Shown: piece after piece, positions 1 to 10,021 of the stretch
Layout: every line of letters starts with the position of its first letter
Numbering within the stretch: position 1 is the first letter of the stretch
Origin: Apostichopus japonicus
Taxonomy: Eukaryota; Echinodermata; Holothuroidea; Aspidochirotida; Stichopodidae
DNA: 62,000 bases
Assembly: GCF_037975245.1 (NCBI RefSeq)
Contig: NC_092577.1
Span: 21,974,398-22,036,397 of the forward strand
Direction: 5' to 3'
Program-made: the position numbers and the translations under genes
Notes under the pieces: model-generated
Seen by the model: the letters and a program-made list of their open reading frames with translations, nothing else
Database searches by the model: none
What the model was told of the DNA's origin: nothing

Positions 1-405
1 CATCCCTTGGTTTTGTCGAGAGGTCCCGTCACTGTGGAGGCTGGTATACCCAGCTGACTGTTCGATTGCTGATACTGCTGCGGCTTTAGCCAGGAGCCCA
101 GACTGGGTCGCCATATATTTCACTAGGGTTGATTTAGGAAGCCTGCCAATGTCAATGCCTGCCAGAGTTTTCAACACTGTCCTGATAACATGACCAACAT
201 TCGCTGAACCCACGCCACAGGAAAGCAGTTCGTAACAAACAAGTCTGACTTCATCAGTGTACCTGCCACTTTCAAAAGAGGAGATCTCTCAAATGGCCGT
301 GATAGCCCCCAATTGGTCTCGTAATTCAGCATTTGTATTCCTGAGAGAGTCAAGCTCCTCTTCCAAACCCATACCTGCACTACATGTAGGCTTCTGGCTC
401 GCCAT
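1..405 (-). pseudogene. 5' part of a coiled-coil protein with YTDEVRL / SDGTS region, runs off the left edge
   Basis: Reading the minus strand from an ATG at 405-403 gives MASQKPTCSAG, then a short heptad-like coiled coil (EEELDSLRNTNAELRDQ), an in-frame TGA at 289-291, and then an uninterrupted frame to the window edge. That frame contains YTDEVRLVCYELLS, GRLPKSTLVKYM and LHSDGTS. From memory, this order (coiled coil, YTDEVR block, short linker, DGT(S/T) block) recurs in multicopy, probably transposon-derived proteins of cnidarians, molluscs and echinoderms whose biochemical role is unknown to me. The single nonsense codon inside an otherwise conserved frame suggests a recent pseudogene. It could also be a selenocysteine or sequencing artefact, but nothing supports that. 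The C-terminal part lies outside the window. Confidence 0.55.
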
Positions 406-497
406 ACTCTCCTTTTTGTAATAGCAGACTTTTGTCTCGGAGACGTTTCTTGTCAGATTCCAACTACTTGCTTACATTGGCAAGTCTCTCCTCAAGT

Positions 498-932
498 TCA
501 TTGTTTATTCGTTTCAGTTCTGCTATCTCCGCTGCCTGCCTGGGTCTGGTTCTCTATGGTCTGATTCCTCCGGTCTATAGTGCGCCTTGCATTCACCCTA
601 TCCAGGGATTTGACCTGACTCATCAGAAATACATTGCATTCTTCAAGCTCTCTTTGTATTGCACGAAGCTGTTCATTCTCAACCATGACATCGCGCCTAG
701 CTTTTACTGCATCCTGTTTTGAGGTTGTGAGAGCACTATTCTTCAATTTCATTTCTTTCAGCTTTGCCAACTGGTTATCAAATGCCCCTTCAAGCAATGC
801 CATCTTGCTCTCCATTCTCTCCACCATTCTCTCCACCATCCTCTGCAAAGTGACCCCAGGATCAGTCTGACATGTGGAGGGATTCCGGTCAGCTGTTGCG
901 TGACATGCAGGTGTTCTGTACAGCTCTCCCAA
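498..932 (-). pseudogene. Coiled-coil coding remnant
   Basis: A 144-residue minus-strand frame is rich in Glu, Lys, Arg and Leu with heptad spacing, for example from MESKMALLEGAFDNQLAKL onward. Coiled-coil character continues past its stop in another frame (EIAELKRINNELEERLANVSK, about 540-465), which suggests a frameshift in one longer coiled-coil protein. It lies directly upstream of the 405-1 remnant on the same strand and may be its broken N-terminal part or a separate small protein. I do not recognise a family. Low-complexity coiled coils are easy to over-call. Confidence 0.35.
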
Positions 933-978
933 GAATGTCTTTAGCTTTTCAGGGTAGGGTGCGAGTGCTAAGGAATGT

Positions 979-1598
979 CTATATAGTGCCAGCCAATTTG
1001 AGCGAACTGTGTGAGGGTGTGGTGCTGATGGGAGGTGACAGTTTCTTCACCCAGATACTGACTGAATAGTATGAATATTTCTGAGCCCCGTTCTTATATC
1101 GCAGGAGTTCCAGGATGTGCTGATTGGTGACATCACAATGTACGGGTGCAGCCTCATTGTCAATCAGCCAAGCTTCAGTTATCCCACTGGAGTCACATAG
1201 TTCCCCAATTCGGAAATCCTGTTTTGTTTTTGGGAGAGTAACTGGCTCATTCAGTATACGTAAGCCCACTTTTTTTGCACGTGAAACTTTATTGCGGATT
1301 TTTCGTTCAAATTTACACATGTGGGAAGGTACTGGATAGCCCAGAGTATGGAGTACGGGAGACAACTTGTCATGGAGTGGGAGATCTGTGGATGATTCAA
1401 TTTGGGCAATCACTTGCATTGCAAGAGCATAAGAAAAGCATGGCCCATCTTCCAGGATCCCTGAGTCTGAAAAGATATATTCATTAACTCTGAAGGAACA
1501 TGTTCGTTATAAACTTTCCAACGATCATCAAAATGTTTTGCAAGAAACAAATTCAATGGAAGCTCTATTGAATTCTTAGGACACAGTTGAAATTCCAT
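979..1598 (-). pseudogene. Unrecognised minus-strand coding remnant
   Basis: Two minus-strand frames overlap around 1410-1419. The first (MEFQLCPKNSIEL..., from 1598) ends in a stop at 1410 and the second (MQVIAQIESSTDL...) runs to 979. Both have mixed, non-repetitive composition with plausible helices, and they would join with one frameshift. The second contains IGELCDSSGITEAWLIDNE and HILELLRYKNGAQKY. No family is recognised. The position immediately upstream of two other minus-strand coding remnants suggests one degraded mobile-element gene set. An intron between the frames is possible, but no clear splice pair was seen. Confidence 0.3.
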
Positions 1599-1599
1599 C

Positions 1600-3479
1600 A
1601 AAGACATACATGAATGTATAGGGAGATGTATGAAATAAACAGAATAAAGAAATTGAGAATAAATGAATAGAATGAAAATAATATGAAAATTGTAAGAGAA
1701 AGAAATGGGGGAACTGAGAAAAAATGGAAAATAAAATAAAAATAACAAATAAAATAAAACAAGAATCAAATCACATATTTTAGAGAACAAAATATACCAA
1801 ATTGCAAATTGTCATTGAAAATAAGTCACAAATAAAAACAAACTGAAAGAAAAGTAATGGTTGAAACATAAGAATATCTGGCTGGGATTTAAAGAAAATC
1901 AGGAAACTGAAAATGAAGCATTACAAAATTAACTGATACAAAGTAAATCAAATGAAAATAATGAAGACCAAGGAGTTCATATATAATTTATTTATTTATC
2001 ATACAAAAACTTGGCATAAGTTATATACAGATACAAAAATATCATACATGAGAAAAGAGAAACTGAAAATTATATTTATCAAGCACTGAGAAAAACTGAA
2101 CATGCCCCAACATCTTTTTGAAGGGCCCTTTAATTTAGTGTTCTGTATCTCGGTGTTGGAATTAAAATGAAAAATCCAGACTCCATAAAATGAAGAAAAG
2201 CACATGAATAATGTAAGGGAACAGTAAAGTTGTGAAAAAGGCCTATCTTCACCTAAGTTTCCAACTTAATCAACCCTGCTCACTAAAGCCTAAAATATAT
2301 GGTGGAGGGCAATTTTGAAGGATCGGCAAAAACCCCAATGGAAAAGTTCGAAGGGACCACATATTGGCTGTTCTCAAAAAGAGTACTTTACTCCCCTTTA
2401 AATTTGTGATCACTGGGACCAGACCTACATTTTTTCTCTATTCCTGTAATTGCCATATAATGTAAATAATTTCCATAACTCATAATACTGAATTCTCGAC
2501 TAGATCTGATATTTCTTGAGATTTCCAGCCAGTCAGTGCCTCTAAATCTGTTGAAATGTCTGCCATTCCGAGTATTTACATAGCACACCGATGTATTGTA
2601 ACCCAATGTAACGTTAGGCCGGTGGGTTGTGTGCGTGTGCAGTGTTAGGACATTTCGTGAAGAATTCGGAAAATCGGACTTTTGAAATCAATGTCAAAAA
2701 TGATGTGGGCTATAGATTACCATGATCTATGGCTTGTTTTCAAGCTAATGAGTCAAATTATTATCCCCTGCTGGCGTTTCCTCCAAAATCCGCCGAGGAA
2801 TATAAAATTCACACAAGTCAAAACTTCGATCGCAAATTCGACCGTCTGCTCACTAGAGATCACGCGAAACGACAGCGGACTTCGCACGCATGCACTAAAG
2901 TTCATGAAATTTTCACCAAATTATAAATTTACTCTACTTCTTGAAACGAAACCAACATTTTCAAATATATTTCTCTTCAAAATCTTGAAAAATGACACTG
3001 AAATCTCGGCTTGGTTTCAGCACTGTCGGGAGTGTAAACATGGAAGTACTGATATGGCTACTATTATTACTAGGCTGAGCCAATATTTTCCTGTACACAA
3101 AATACAAAATTTTCCGTCAAAATATCTAATGAAGGGTGAATTTTGTTTCACATGGGTATTTTTCTTCAGTTCAATGGTTGAAAATCCTCTCATATTCTGT
3201 TTCTAAACTATGCAGGGTCCATTTAGTAATACTACTAGTACTAGGCTAGTTGTACTCGTAATTAATATATTACAGTAAGAAGGAACAATGCATAGTCAAA
3301 GAACAATGCATAGTCTGAACACCTTCATTTTCGTAATATTTCAGCATGAGAAAAATAAATACCTACCAGTTGAAATATATGTAATAAAGGCTCCAGCCAG
3401 GCCTAGTTGCATTAATACCCCGCCACAAATTACCTGCACCCTGCAGGCCTAGGTGGCTGCTAGGTGGCTACATTCTTAA
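1600..3479. other. No recognisable gene
   Basis: AT-rich sequence, especially 1640-2000, which is dominated by A and purine-rich runs on the plus strand. A 174-codon plus-strand frame at 2682-3206 shows no family resemblance, low-complexity hydrophobic stretches and no splice context, so I treat it as chance. The stretch 2600-2900 is somewhat richer in CpG than its surroundings. Confidence 0.5.
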
Positions 3480-4105
3480 ATGGCTACGTTCTTCATAACG
3501 ATGCAATCGTTGCCACTTTCCCTACTTCCCTCTGACCCAGAATTATTTTCTACTGTTCCCTGTACAAAATGATACACACAAATGAGGAAGATGCAACTGG
3601 ACCCACCCTAGCCACTCTTCCTACACATCAGATGTAAACAATTTTTAAACATTTCTCTGTATCAAAAGATAGGCAGAAATGAGAACGCTGCAATTGGAGC
3701 CATCTACCCACTCTTTCTACTCCCCTCACATTTTTCTTTATTAAAAGATAGGCAGAAATAAGACCGATGCAATCAGAGCCATGGTAGCCACACTTTCTAC
3801 TTTCCTCGGTCTTGAATAGAATGTAAAAGGATAGGCAGAAATGAAAACCAAGCCATCGTAGCCACTATCCTTACTCCCCTCCAACTTAAAATTTTCTTTA
3901 ACATTTGTTTGTATAAAAAAAGGGCCACAATGAAAACGATGGAATTAAAGCCATCTTAGGCACTCTGCCTGCGACCCTCAGACTTAAAATATTTGTCAGT
4001 CTTTTTCTCTATAAAAGGATAGGCAGAGCTAAGTACGTGTAACTGGGGCCATGATAGCCACTCTGCCTGCTCCCCTCAGACTTAGAATAATTTTCAAGAT
4101 ATCTA
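3480..4105. repeat. Degenerate tandem repeat, about 75-100 bp units
   Basis: A motif close to GCCACTCTnCCTACTCCCCTC recurs at about 3512, 3611, 3707, 3787, 3861, 3959 and 4057, giving spacings of 99, 96, 80, 74, 98 and 98 bp. Between these sit the recurring phrases AAAAGATAGGCAGAAATGA and ATGCAATTGGAGCCAT. Seven diverged units are visible. No open frame runs through the array, and unit length varies through small indels, so this is an old minisatellite-like array. Confidence 0.75.
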
Positions 4106-5400
4106 TGAAAAAGTTTCTGGGATAGAAGAAAAAAATGCCAATATTTGAAAGATGTTTATATCAGTTTGTATTGTCTCTGTTTAGACCAAGTGAGAAAAAA
4201 CAAATTACGAGACCCTTGTTTAATTTTTGAAATGGCCGCCCGACACATTTTTGGAGACTACCACCTGCCAGGTTAATTTTTAACTTTTCCTTCAAAATAT
4301 ATAGACTCCCATGTCATGTACATACTAATAAACTATTTCCACATCATTGCAGAGTGATGCTGAAGTCTCTTGAAAAATACTATTTTTTAAATCCTTTTTT
4401 CAAAAAGAAGTTTTTTTCAAGTATTGTAGTGATTTCAGTGTGGTGAGAAACTACATTTTCTCACATTTACTTGTTTACACCCATTGTAGTATATGACTTT
4501 AACGAAAGAGTCTTATTTAGTCTTTCTAATCTGTACTCCTGAGAATCTGTAAGTGTTAATTAAAACACCTAATGAGCCATAAGAATAAGTGTTATAAGCA
4601 TTTATCTTATCTTCATTTAAAAGCTTGGGAAAGTTTTACTGCATGCTCTTATAGCACTAATATTCTGCCCTCTCTATTGTGCACAACCCTCAACACTGCA
4701 TTCCAAAGCAAGTCAAATGACCCTACAAATTTCAGTACCTAAATTCAGTTGTGCCTTTCAGCTCCTGTTTATAATATAATACAACAAATTATAAAGCTAA
4801 CTCAACAATCAAAACCAGTAAACCATAAACACATGAAAAAAAATGGTCATGACAACTATTTTCCAATTTCTTCGCAGATAAAATGAAAAGAAGTTTCAGC
4901 CGAAGCAACCTACACCATCATTCGCATAGATAACGAAGAGTAAGTTCAATTGACATAGATTGTGTGATGATGAAATTATCAGCATTAGTGTCCTTCCTTA
5001 CAAGAAAATTTACATCCTCACCAATCACCATATTTAATAGAAATTTGAACAAAGCACCACCCTACTATTCAAGTTAAAATCATATATGGTTCAGTTGTAG
5101 GTTAACAGCAAATTGAAAGTTTTGGAAGAAAACACAGCCTTCTGTTACCTTTGTTTTCACTTTCTGTATAACAATCAGAAATATCTTGGTAGCTGCGGAC
5201 CATTAACAATAACTCCAATGTTCAACAATTTTCTGTGATTTGTCCTCAATCTGGTGACCTCAAATTCAAGCTTTAAATGAAACTCCGTGAACCAAGATTC
5301 ATATATATCATTTTTAGCTCATACCTACAGATTTCATGGTACAATGTTGAGGATTTGTCACGATACTACTGTGGAAGTGTTACTTTGAGGTTGTTCATGA
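4106..5400. other. No recognisable gene
   Basis: AT-rich non-coding sequence with no frame, splice pattern or repeat structure that I can support. Confidence 0.5.
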
Positions 5401-5895
5401 ATTTAAGATCAAAGGTCAACTAAGGGTCTCTTGTGGCCAGGGCCATGTCCCTATATTTTCAATAACACTCTTAATTGATGGCCTCCAAATTACCTTCGAA
5501 ATAGTTGCCAGCAAATGTTGACTATATGTACGAAGTTACATGTTCATACCAAGTTTCATGTTGATTGAACAATGTCTAGTAATTTGCTTGTGGTGACCAA
5601 AAAATTTACGTGCAAATTTTCAGCACAATGTACTAAGTTGCATGTTGATCCAACAATGTCTGGTAATTTGACCTCAAATGACCCCTGGTGACCCTCGGAA
5701 TTTTTCAGCACGAAATGTGGACTACATGTACCAAGTTTCATGTTCATCCAGCAATGTCTAGTTTCAGCCCCTAAAATGCCAGGGCCTAAACACTTATAGG
5801 GCCCAAAGAGTTTTGATCTATGACACATACCTAACATATGTATCAAGTTTCATCCAATTCCATTCAATACTTTTTGAGTTATGGACGTTTGTTAC
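5400..5895. repeat. Dispersed/tandem repeat with 'CAAGTTTCATGTT' units
   Basis: CAAGTTTCATGTTGATTGAA and diverged versions occur at about 5549, 5631, 5731 and 5838, each followed by an 'AACAATGTCTAGTAATTTG'-like phrase and GGTGACC / GACCTC words. The last unit ends with TTTTTGAGTTATGGACG. The style is that of non-coding interspersed repeats of marine invertebrates and resembles the GGTCA-rich array at 47-49 kb. No coding potential is evident. Confidence 0.55.
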
Positions 5896-6276
5896 GAACA
5901 AGGAACAAAAGAAAAAGGAACAGAATAACAGAATGAGAGACATGATGATTTCTTGAGCTGCTCTCCCGCAACTAAAAATGTACCCTGGTTCACATCATAT
6001 CTGCTCTGACCAGGGGACAGTAAAACTTCTCCAAACATGCCTCTGTCGCCTTTTGCTGATCGATGATTATCAACAAACATGCAAGTGTACCTTCTGAACT
6101 GTGTCCAACAACCTTCTCCCTGTCCTTAGAAGGAGACACATTATCTTGAGTGTTTTCCTGTACCAAGGAAACAAATTCATCTGCCCTAGTTTATTTACTT
6201 TTATTTCTTCTGAAATTTCAGACAAGACAATATCTCCATCATCACAGAGTGCGGGAACACCTTCGACCTACCTTCC

Positions 6277-6632
6277 AGTCTGCTCGAAGTCACTGGCCTT
6301 GACATTATTGACATGACATGACAGTGGAATGAGATAAGGTCAAGAAGATTCAGTTCGAGTATCGTGTTACTACAGCAGTAAAGTTGAAAGTCCAAATAAG
6401 AAACTGATGACTAGAGGTTATTTCTCGACAAAATTGGCCCATGATTGACCGTAATTTGGTCATCTGTATAATCCCAGTCTTCTCGAAGTCACTGGCTCTG
6501 ACCTTATTAACATGACTCCGCTTCAATATCAATTGACAATAGAAAATAAAGTCAAAGATATACAGTTTACCCTGTTGCTACAGGTGTATAGTTAGCAAGT
6601 CAAAATAAGAAACTGACAACCAGGGGCTGGAG
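6277..6632 (+). repeat. Direct duplication of a ~150 bp segment
   Basis: The segment beginning CTCGAAGTCACTGGCCTTGA (about 6285) reappears as CTCGAAGTCACTGGCTCTGA (about 6481). Both copies continue through TTAT..ACATGAC, an AAGGTCAA/AAAGTCAA word, a TGTTACTACAG/TGTTGCTACAG word and TAAGAAACTGA. The copies differ by many substitutions and small indels. There is no coding frame. Confidence 0.6.
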
Positions 6633-6656
6633 CCGTAGGAATCTATGCAATCATGA

Positions 6657-6705
6657 GTGCATGTGTGTGTGCGTGTATGGGTATGTGTGTGTGTGGCACA
6701 AAGCT
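6657..6705. repeat. Imperfect (TG)n microsatellite
   Basis: Alternating GT/TG run with interruptions (CATGTGTGTGTGCGTGTATG and then ATGTGTGTGTGTGG). A similar shorter version follows ATGCAATCATGAGTG at about 7310, so the microsatellite sits inside a dispersed repeat. Confidence 0.6.
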
Positions 6706-6709
6706 TGTA

Positions 6710-9190
6710 AGTAGGTTTTCTCGGCACTCCAAACGTGGATTGAGGTATTACTTGGTACAGAAGTTGCCCATCATTAGTAGACGATCCCTATTTATTTTGG
6801 TGCCAATATCATGAATATTTATGAGTGGACGGGGCTTAGAGCGAATTCTGTAAAATGTCAATATCTCGGCAACTGCATGTCCGATTTTGATCAAACTTGT
6901 TTTGATGGCATTGTTAGGTGGTTTGGTACGTTTGTGTGGTACGAAATTTCATCTCATTCAAATTCTGAAGGGGCGGAACCAAGTGCCAATTTTGCTCATG
7001 ACCAGACGTTATTTGTTTTGACAAAAGTAGCCCCTGTTATTTGGTCATCTGTATAATCAGATTAAACATTCGTTTTCACAAAGTATTACTGTTCCATTAG
7101 ACACGGTTTTCCATAACATGTAATACACTTTTTCATTTTGAAACTATATGCAAAAGACAGCTGTGTAAATGCAAAGTGAAACAAATTCATGTACAAAGTG
7201 TTTGTACTTAAGTTATTCACTACATATCATAATTCCAGTCTTATTAAACATCTATCTTCAAATAAATTATTTTGAATTCCTTGCCAGAGGTTCAAAGAAT
7301 GTATGCAATCATGAGTGTGTGTGTCAGGATGTCCTCCTGTAGGTATGAATACAGGCTCTACAAAACCTGTATTCTTGACTTCTGTTGAACATGCTATGTA
7401 ACAATTCAGTAAATCTAGATTAATGGTATTTTTTTCGCAAAAATTAGTATCTTAAGCAAGTGTACAACAATGAAATTTTCTACATACGATTCGATACGTA
7501 GCCTACCAGACAACGTCAGTAGTGACCTCATTCTGTTTGTGAACACCACCATTCAGAAATGCGGTGTTTACAGATTTCTGGTTATTACGTGCAGTATTCA
7601 CATATACCTTTCATTATCTTGGGCAGTCTCACGGAAGTAGTCTACCCCTATTGTTTATTTATTGTTCCAGTAATCCAGTAATAAGAGGTCAATCTTAAAA
7701 TTCTTTTTTTTCCACATAAAGCACAGCTATGGTCAAACTTCATATTTGGTGGATAGGTCCACAATCAGTGGTGGCTGTGCATGATATTTATTCAGAGAGA
7801 ACAAACCGGAGGGGGGGGGGCCTTTACCGTCACAACATATCATTTTATACTTCCAGTCTTCTCAACCGATTCTTTCCCGTAAAATAGTACTTATTTATCA
7901 TGTGTGCTCCAAAAGTCACCTATATTTCAACTAAAAAATTTATAACACCTTGCCGACATGTAATATCCACACATTCTTGCCATTTAGTCTTGAGACAGAC
8001 TATGACATTGTTATTGTTTTAATTTTTTTTATATTCCTTTTACATCATTTGTTCTTCTATATTTTTATGTTTATATTTCTATGAGCCATTTCTAGAATAG
8101 TGTTGAAATAAAACGAGCCTATAAAACCCAAAATTACGACTATGTCATTTCTAGAAATAATATCCACTTAGTTATATTTCAATAATTGCACTTCAAAACA
8201 AATTTCACACGTTGGTGCGTCAAACATTCATTTATCCTTTACAATCGACGAACAATTTTAGTCGACAATATCACATTTAGGTAAGAAAAACATTCATTCA
8301 ACATTTGTGGATAATTGTCATGTTCTTCAATCCGTGATGGATTGTCTCAGGTCGGTATCCCCTTTACTGGTACTGTGGCTGGTGGAGTAATCGGCGATGT
8401 CCGAATCTGGTTTACTCCGGCGACGCTGGCGAAGTCGGGACCGTCGCTTTCCGATCGTCAAAGGGAGTGGCTGACAGCCCGTCTTGCAGTCTACGACCCT
8501 CTTAGGTGGTTAAGAGTTTTCACTGTAACTGTAGCCGTCAAAAAAAGACCGAGTCTTCTACGGAAGGTTGCTCTTTAGTTATTCGTCTTCGTTTCTTTCT
8601 TTACCTTCATGAAAACTACAAATACCAATAATAATGATACAAACAACTACAAAGTGCACATCCGATCAAATACATATACAATTGGACAGGAAGAAGCCTT
8701 TAGGTCCGGGGTAAACTTATAACATTAAACCATAACATCAATTAACGTACCTCTTTGGACTCTGGCAAATATCGGCTCAGTTGGTAGTCTTAAGGTGTGG
8801 CAAAGATAAATTGTCTTAACAGCATGTATGGTCGGCCTATCTGTACAAAGACTTTGCAGTATGTGAGGAATATGCCCTGTGAGAGACGTCTCGGCTTCTT
8901 ACACAAAACAATTTAAACTGACTATTGTGCGGTACTGTAATGTTAACAATTCTGCATCTGGGAATATTTGCCATGCAAGATTGCACGAGATTGCTGCCGA
9001 GCTTACAAATTCTAAATACGAATTAAAATATCAAGGAATATATTTTACGCATAGAAATTGTGAATCAACCTTTACACCTACAATCTACAATAACTAACCA
9101 ACATGTACACCAAGGCCTACATTTTATGCATTTTTATTACAAATAATTAGAGTATTAGAAACTAGTACTATGCAGCTATATTATAATTTA
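6710..9190. other. No recognisable gene; poly-G tract at 7811-7820
   Basis: Mostly AT-rich non-coding DNA. A ten-base G run lies at 7811-7820. A small CpG-containing island at about 8340-8530 carries an 87-codon plus-strand frame (8315-8578) with no recognisable domain. It could be an upstream exon or promoter region of the SAM-containing gene at 9847, but nothing in the sequence demonstrates that. Confidence 0.4.
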
Positions 9191-9194
9191 TATT

Positions 9195-9665
9195 GTAGCA
9201 TGGTCACTTCGAAGTTCGGATACCTAAGCCTTAAAACACCCCAAAACTAAATCTTGTGGTATAAATCACAAGAAAATATACTTCATATGGTGGGAGAAAT
9301 TTCTTTTAGTACGATACACGGTCAAACTTTCTTTCCTGCAAACTGTTTTCACGTTGTATTCCACTAAGATTCTTCGTGATTGTGGAACTGCTATTTCTTT
9401 GCTAGGTTACTGCGAAGTTCGGACACCCAACCTACAGTGTGGCGCTGGTGATAAAATTGGTGGCGCTGTTGCTCTTTCAGTAAATATAACATACTTCATA
9501 GATCTTCGTAATTTTATTGACAAATATGTCATTTCTTGCACAAGAGTCATTTTGGAGATAAAATAACTAGCTTCGTACTTTTTGCTGAAATTTCGCTCTT
9601 CCTGTAGGTTTTTCTTAGGGTGTCCGAACTTCGCAGTATGCCGAATTTCGCAATACTGACTATAC
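9195..9665 (+). mobile_element. MITE-like element, copy 1 (GAAGTTCGGACACC termini)
   Basis: CACTTCGAAGTTCGGATACC at about 9208 and the inverted GGGTGTCCGAACTTCGCAGT at about 9618 bracket the unit, with a further internal ACTGCGAAGTTCGGACACCC at about 9410. The right half aligns with the reverse complement of 51.46-51.73 kb through shared words such as TTTTATTGACA(A/G)ATATGT and GGGTCATTTTGGAGA(-like). The left edge GATACCTAAGCCTTAAAACACCCC also matches that copy. Copy 1 therefore looks like the same element plus about 200 bp of insertion or internal duplication. There is no transposase frame, so it is non-autonomous. Exact ends and target duplication are not determined. Confidence 0.65.
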
Positions 9666-9846
9666 TACTGGTGGTAAGCCTTGGTCAGTGGTAGTATACT
9701 AGCCTAAGCCTATTTTACTACAACTTGCATGTTGTGAGTTCAGTTAACAACACGCTTATGTGATTAAACCTGTAATCCTTTGACCTAGTGGTCCTTAAAT
9801 TTATCCATCTTGCAAAGAGCTTAAGAATTATTTACTTTTCCTACAG

Positions 9847-9966
9847 ACAATGATATCGATTTAGAAGCCTTGGAACTTCTGTCTGAAGAGGACAATAAAT
9901 CGTTGATACCACAAGTTGGGAAAAGGGTAAAATTTCTACGCAAATGGAAAGAACACGTAAATCCAG
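9847..9966 (+). CDS. Exon: C-terminal part of a SAM-like domain
   Basis: Flanked by an acceptor (TTTTCCTACAG) and a GT donor (CCAG|GTGC). The frame encodes NDIDLEALELLSEEDNKSLI followed by PQVGKRVKFLRKWKEH. This matches the last helices of sterile alpha motif domains, where an 'L..L.E.D...L....G.R.K' signature mediates protein-protein association. The exon ends after one base of a codon (phase 1). The exon at 12530 begins with the two bases needed to complete Val, so the two are compatible as neighbours in one transcript. The N-terminal half of the SAM domain and the start codon were not located upstream. A transposase-like gene occupies the intervening intron. Confidence 0.6.
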
Positions 9967-10021
9967 GTGCTGCAATTTAAACAAAGCATTGTTCATAGCC
10001 TAGGGATAATAAAGGGTAACA

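Noticed and set aside
2682-3206. 174-codon plus-strand ORF
   Set aside because: Composition follows the AT-rich background, no domain or family resemblance is seen, and no splice context is present.
5556-5846. 96-codon minus-strand ORF
   Set aside because: It falls entirely in the CAAGTTTCATGTT repeat, and its apparent periodicity follows the repeat unit.
8315-8578. 87-codon frame in a small CpG-rich patch as a gene
   Set aside because: No recognisable motif and no splice sites; mentioned only as a possible promoter or upstream exon region.
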